Origin: Pyxicephalus adspersus
Lineage: Eukaryota; Chordata; Amphibia; Anura; Pyxicephalidae
Direction: 5' to 3'
Length of the DNA stretch: 64,000 nt
Assembly (NCBI RefSeq): GCF_032062135.1
Contig: NC_092859.1
Coordinates: 91,117,664 to 91,181,663 of the forward strand
Below the pieces are notes generated by a model. It was not told the origin of the DNA. It did not search any database and saw only the letters and a program-made list of their open reading frames with translations. The translations under genes and the position numbers were made by a program. Positions 58,231 through 64,000 of this stretch are shown here, one piece after another (the stretch's first letter is position 1; each line of letters begins with the position of its first letter).

Positions 58231-59775
58231 AAGAGTTACAACATTTTTATGTTGTTCATGATTTTATCATCAGTTTATCAAATTTTTTGCACAAAGCAAA
58301 AACTTTATTTTTGTGCCGGTTGAAAATATGTTACTCGCTGTTCACGGTATTTACAAAGTTTTACAAATTACTTTTGGGTTATAAACATGAGCTGTGTGTG
58401 TTCTTTGACAAGTCATGGTAGGAATGAAAACAGGCCACGTGTTTTCCAAAGCAAGCAAGAACAATATTTCATTTCTATACATGAGTACAATATTTGTATT
58501 TATGTGTATTTATGTGTCTTGATTGATATATGTGAAATAAAATAACTAATAATAGTTAATTTAAAATGCAACTTGCCTGTAATTTTCTGACTTCAAGACT
58601 TTGAGTTAGAAAGTCTGTGAGTTAGAAAGTCTGACCAAGTATGCACCATATCAAAATAAGGCACGGCAGCCATTTAAATGGTATTTTGGTCATGACACGT
58701 TTCCTTTAAAGAAAAAAGCTCTTTTAGCATTGTAGTTGGTATTCAGTTCTACAGAAACAACATGTGGCAGGTTTCCTTTCATCCGACATGTGCTCCCTGT
58801 GCAGAATTTGTTTTCCTAACCTTTAATCAAACAGCAGCAATCAGTATAACTGCAGGAAAATCAACAAGACATGATGTGCTCCTTCTGCAGCATTATAAAC
58901 ATGAGGACCAATAACATTTTCAGCCAAGTTTTATGGTTAAGCGTTTACTGCATCTGCACTCTTACTATAAGAAAACCCCTGAAAAATTGAACTATGTGGC
59001 ATAAATTAAGGGTAGATACATAGGAAATGACAGGACATAAAGTCCATCTGTTACCACCAGTTCACCTCATTTACATACCTGCCTAAAATATTATCAGCAT
59101 TGCAGGAACACCTGTTACTTCATAAGGCTTATAGACAAAAAAAAAGATAAATGTCAGTTTGCAGACTTCTCGTCTTTGAATAGGGAAAAGGACAATGCAC
59201 AAAGGCAAGATAAGGGCATAGCTAGGTGGGCACCGTGATGGGTAGACCTTGCTGTTAAGCCTTTATACAACATTTTTGAGTGTATATAGATATTTATAGG
59301 GGAAAAAACTGCCGATTTCCTTTTACTCAAGCTTGTCAGTCATGTTAAAGATAGTTTCAGACAAAAAACCTACCAAAAAATGACTGTAGAGAAAGAATTT
59401 GAGGAGGGGTACTTCTTCCTGTTCTTTGACCATGTATTGCATACACTTACAATGAATAGATATTCCGTTATAATAAAGCACTCGCAGATCAGACTGTCGA
59501 AACCTTTGCACCTGAGAGAAACACTTTAAATTATCTTCTGGTTTTTGGGAACCCTTGCTAAAACCAATTTATAAAAGATGTCAGTGGGAAAAATGCCCCC
59601 AATGTTAGTTGTCAGATGGAAGGAGTAGAATACCACCCTTGAAAAAAAACTAAAATGATCTCTGGTATCATGCTGCTGACTTCCCTTAAAAAACAGCATG
59701 CAATTAAATTACTTGTCCCTTATTGGGTGAAGACAATTAGAACTTCCAGGAAGCTAAAAGCATAAAAGTACTCAC

Positions 59776-59875
59776 CATCCAGGCTGTCACAAAGTCTCCC
59801 ATCCACGTTCCAACTGCTGCTACCTTCATAAAGCTCTCATTCCTGATACCCATGTACTCGTTTATGATGTATGGG
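59776..59875 (-). CDS. TMEM117: TMEM117 internal exon (100 bp), most 5' exon in window
   Basis: Encodes the last base of a split codon and 33 residues: PYIINEYMGIRNESFMKVAA then VGTWMGDFVTAWM. The acceptor is TTTTTCACAG before 59875 and the donor is GGATG|GTGAGT after 59776. The NES motif falls in the conserved IRNESFMK block. The segment WMGDFVTAWM begins a membrane-associated stretch that the 98-bp exon continues. I looked on the minus strand up to 64000 for the preceding exon (expected to end near an ILLMDGN-like stretch) and did not see it, so about 140 N-terminal residues are encoded outside this window. Confidence 0.96.
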
Positions 59876-62800
59876 CTGTGAAAAAAAGAAAAGCAACATT
59901 ATCATATTACAGCAATGTTAAACTTGCTTAGTCTATTTGAAAATTGTCAGGACTATAAAGTAGAGTGCTATTACTAAAACCAAAACCACACAGGATATAT
60001 AGCCAATCAGATGCAATGCCAGAGCTGTGCGGGTAGTGATAAACTTAAAGCACAGAAAGTAATTTCTACTGATTTCCCTCTTTCACACAGCAGTTAATCT
60101 GCATAGAGAAAAAATATGTCCCTCTGGTAACTTCTGCACATATTTTTTAATACAAGAAAGTGCAAATAAGAACAAATGGAGAAGTGTACAGACAATGCAA
60201 GCACAAATACCTACTTGATCATCAAACTAGCAGTTTTTTTTCCTGCTTTTTACATCTTGTATTCGAAAGTTGAATATTCAATGTTTTATCATAGCAATCC
60301 TTTTAAAATACATGTCATGGTCTCCATCATCCATCCCAAATACCACAGGGCTGTCCCTGCTCTAAGACGATTAGCGGACGAGAACCATTGCACGTGTGTA
60401 CCTAGCCTAAGCAATTTTGCTCTACCCACTCACTTCTATTGTTCCCCCCTACTGGGTACTATTGTTCCCCCCTCCACCACTTCTTCAGGCACTTAATATA
60501 TCCTCACTGACTGCTACAGGTGTCTTAACTGTCTTTTTTGTTATGGCCCCACAAAAATGTAGAAATAAGCAACAACAACAAACAAGCTTACAACAAGCAA
60601 TGTTTACACAATGCATTTTTTAAAAATATTATAATGTTTTTCTAAAGTCAATGCAGTGTGACATATTCACATCAGTAAAATAAATAAAACACTTGATTTA
60701 AACTTGTTTTATCCTTTTAGTGCTGTTGATCCCATGAAGCCTTAATAATCACACTATATATAGGGTTTACCAAAAGAAATGCAAAAGTGGGCATAACTCC
60801 TAATAACTGACATAAATTGTTCAAGTTTCACAAGTTGGTAGAGTATTATACAAGTGTTACAGAATATTTTTGTTCATTAGAGGTGAACCATGGATTCCAA
60901 GCAGAAGCACTGTGTCATCACAGAGTTTTTTTTTATGAAGGAGGGGTGACACCAATTACAAGAACTGATGGTCTCCTACTTTGTGGTTTGTCTTCATGCT
61001 GGTTTCCCCTTCTTTAAATGTTTTTAATTCATTCTGTGCATATTGCTTTTGCCAATGGTGTCCTTTCAATGAACATTCTGTAGTCTTTTTGTTGATGTTA
61101 GACAGCCTGGATCCCTCCTTTCTTAAGAACTCTTGTTTCCAGCACGTAAGATGCCTTCTAAATCCCTAGACAACTTGACACCAATATGTGAATTTTTAAA
61201 ACTACATACCAGTAAATTGATTTAAATTTTTTTGTACAATAGTGTAATGACAGACAACAAAACAAACACAAAACAATAAATAATTTTGTACTGCTTCTTT
61301 CCTGTGAAAAGTCCCTGATTCATTTCTTTTTGCTCAACATCTCCTAGACAGTTGTTCTTGGAACAGATTTCTCCATTGAAAAATCTCCCTTTTTTTTCTG
61401 TGATCACAAATATTGGGAGTCATTACTTTTTGTACCAGAGACTATGGTCACTAGGTGCATAAAGGGGGGTAATTCCCCCATACAGACAGCAATAAAAATA
61501 GTCTTCCCTCACACATTCACTAGTGGGAATTAATTACTGTCATTGAAACACATGGACCTGGAATATTCTCACAAGGCAATGTTTGACGGAATGTCTGATT
61601 TCCTGTTTATAAACAGAGCCCTATGAGATACGTTTACAATATACTCCTAGATTGTATAAGCCCCCTTTAAATATTAAATAGGAGAAATCAACCTATGTGC
61701 TTTTTATATATGATTTGTAAAGTGTTTGTTACATACCATGTTTAGCCTTCACAGTGTATTTGAGAAGATCAAAAAGCAAAGCAACGCTACTGAGCTGAAT
61801 ATGTTATATATGAATATATAAGTTTGTATGTTGAGTTTAGCCTATCGCAGCCACAATTTACACACAGATATACATTCAATTAGACATTTCCTACAATTGA
61901 TATATCTTCAGAACCAAGAAATTGCCTCAGAGTTTATGTTCACATTCAAAAAGTCCTTGGTTTAAGCAGCCTTTGGATTATGCTCTATTTACCATTCAAT
62001 GTATTTATATTTTATAAGGCTGCATAGAGCAATGTCTCCTTGCTGTCAGCATGAAGTAAGATCTACAAAAATGTGCCAGAACATTAAACACAATGGTGTA
62101 CAAAAGTAATGTAGAAGACTAGACTCTCCATAAACTGCCGCATAATGAGTCCAATATAAAGAGCGCTAAATATTTGAAAATTCATCATTCTCGGTTTGTT
62201 TTTATGCTCTAAAAACATATATGTGAGTGAATTGCGTATGCCTGTTTTCCTATATACATTTACCAAAGCAAAACAGTGTCTTTTATATTCAATATTTCAT
62301 TTTATAACCTTGCTGTGGATCTGTAAGTATACCATTTCCCCACCTTCCCCATGCACCCACCCACTTGGGTGCCATCCTCCCAAAATGCAGCGTTTAGAAC
62401 CTTAACAGCAAAGAGAGGAAGTAAGAACCTACCTAATAATATCTACTTTTCCTGAACTCCTTCACTGGGTAACTGCTTTTCCTCTGCCCAAAAACAAGAT
62501 CTAATCCTTTATGAAAACTTAACATTGGAGCTTGCACAAATTTATAGTTTTACTCGTTATGTTGGGGTCAGGCAGCGCAATCTGGGAGGTGGTCACATGC
62601 TCTACCACACTTGGAAACCCTGGGTATTTATTGAATAAGTAGAAGGCTCCAACCCTAACCCTTAATGTTTTTTTTTTACTTTTTTGCACATATATATGAA
62701 AAACCATGTGAAATACTGGCGTAATCAATACAGTGATTACCAAGATGAAATCAACCAACACACAAATGACAAATTAAGTATCACAATTATTCTTCCAAAG

Positions 62801-64000
62801 GGATCGTAGATGGTATGCAACCAGGAATTCAGAGGCCTTATTTAGTATACATGGACCTAACCCTTAACCCTTTCACCACAGCACAAAATGATTATCACAA
62901 AAACGAAAACTATACTATCACATTTTTACTTTAACTAATGAGGGTTTACTTCCCTTTTCAAAAAGAGAATCATGTTAGTTAGCACTAATGGTAACTTTAG
63001 GTTGAAGAACTATAAACAAATAAAATCAATAAACTGCTAATATTTTTAGGATATAACACACCTGCCATTAAAGTTTACAAAATTTGTCAATTCAGGCTGA
63101 ATTAAAGGAAGTGGCATTTTACCAGCTCTGTTTAGAGTCTAAAATGTGGGACAGTGCATTACTCCCTAATGATACTTATGTCCAGTCGTTTCCATTGGGA
63201 CAGGGATTGGTATACCCATGGACAAGGTACATGTTTTCTTAAGATAGAAATCACTATACCAGAATTGATTGGAACAAGTCTTTTAGATGGTACATATATT
63301 TTGGCTACACCTTGGTCTCATTTTGGCAACGTAACTTTGCTTGAAAAAAAAATCAAAAATGTTTAATTACAAACAAGCATTTAATTAGTGTTTGAAAATA
63401 TGTAATTACTTTCTGGAAATAATGATTCTGTACAAGCCCTTAATCTTTAAATGGTATGTGGTCAATGTCCCTTAATGAGATGCATCCTAATTGAGATTAA
63501 TAGCAATCCTTTTAAAATTAATTATCTCAAGGTTTTTCATTGCACAATTCATGTCATTTAAATAAGCATTTTCCACAGAAAATTTAGCCTACGGTGTTAT
63601 CAGAATTGTAACCACTGAAGTGAGAAACAAAACGCTCATTACAAATAAATTCTGCTAATGGATTTAAGTATTTGCAGTATTTAAACATTTAAAAAAAGTC
63701 AGAGAAAAATTTTATACAATAATGACCGATAAAGTCTCTATTTGCTAACATATGCACTTTTATTTGTGGATTACATATTTATTGCATATGAAGACAGTTT
63801 CTTTGCTAAACTTTGGTACAGTGGATTATACCAAATCATAAAAACTTCTTTGAAGAGTTCTAACAGTAAATATAGTCTTTATTCCTCAGCCATGCAATAA
63901 CATACCAAATGGAACATAAGACTGAATAATAAAATAATACTTAAAAAAAACATAAAATATGTTTTAGACAAATGTGAAAGTACCTTTATCTGTTTGTTTA
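59876..64000 (-). other. TMEM117: TMEM117 upstream intron (continues past window)
   Basis: No exon recognised. AT-rich. A fragment at about 60345-60412 (GACGATTAGCGGACGAGAAC...CACGTGTGTACCTAGCC) resembles one end of the GTACACAC-type elements such as that at 22121. Otherwise I see nothing. Confidence 0.7.

Larger units (their letters stand above)
50923..59775 (-). other. TMEM117: TMEM117 intron (8.9 kb)
   Basis: GT at 59775-59774 and AG at 50924-50923. Contains a degenerate 34-bp minisatellite, a poly-C run and two Helitron-like elements. The stretches 52050-54340 and 54364-56690, and 58231-59775, show no feature that I can support. Confidence 0.88.

Noticed and set aside
60345..60412. CpG-bearing patch that might be an upstream TMEM117 exon
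   Set aside because: Reverse translation does not fit the expected TMEM117 sequence, and it resembles a transposon end.

Overview
This window is vertebrate genomic DNA, most likely from an anuran amphibian. It is AT-rich and intron-dominated, with four runs of N (1123-2121, 3944-4469, 6859-7631, 39606-40601). It carries a mix of DNA transposons (piggyBac-like, Tc1/mariner, hAT, Helitron-like and several palindromic MITE families) of the kind that is abundant in frogs. The species cannot be fixed from sequence alone.

Only one real protein-coding gene is visible: the 3' two thirds of TMEM117 (transmembrane protein 117) on the minus strand. Five consecutive coding exons join with canonical GT-AG sites and matching phases. 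In transcript order they are 59875-59776, 50922-50825, 30336-30177, 17416-17287 and 16471-15840 (stop TAA at 15842-15840). Together they encode about 372 residues. The exons for the N-terminal part, about 140 residues judging by my memory of the mammalian protein, must lie beyond 64000. The introns are about 8.9, 20.5, 12.8 and 0.8 kb.

Region by region. Positions 1-15839 are 3' flank or intergenic. They hold a broken zinc-knuckle-like ORF (601-1087), a TTAA-flanked piggyBac-like element (3742-4613), arm 1 of a kilobase-scale inverted duplication (6205-7704), an almost end-to-end but dead piggyBac element with its transposase remnant (7894-9678) and two decayed Tc1/mariner copies (10.4-12.2 kb). 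Positions 15840-17416 hold the last two TMEM117 exons. Positions 17417-30176 are an intron with arm 2 of the inverted duplication (18711-19858), a foldback piggyBac derivative (21340-21855) and a 441-bp element with perfect 41-bp terminal inverted repeats (22121-22561). Positions 30337-50824 are an intron with MITEs, a piggyBac-like element nested in a MITE (39.3-40.7 kb), a hAT MITE with an 8-bp target duplication (42.86-43.05 kb), a LINE ORF2 tail and a Tc1 remnant. Positions 50923-59775 are an intron with two Helitron-like elements joined head to tail (about 56.7-58.2 kb). From 59876 to the end is the next upstream intron.

I found no operon, CRISPR array, rRNA or intact tRNA, and no coherent undescribed multi-gene system. 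The more unusual signals are structural: inverted duplications flanking the terminal exons, a nested insertion whose empty site can be read directly, foldback elements, and one recurrent palindromic MITE family with nine copies.
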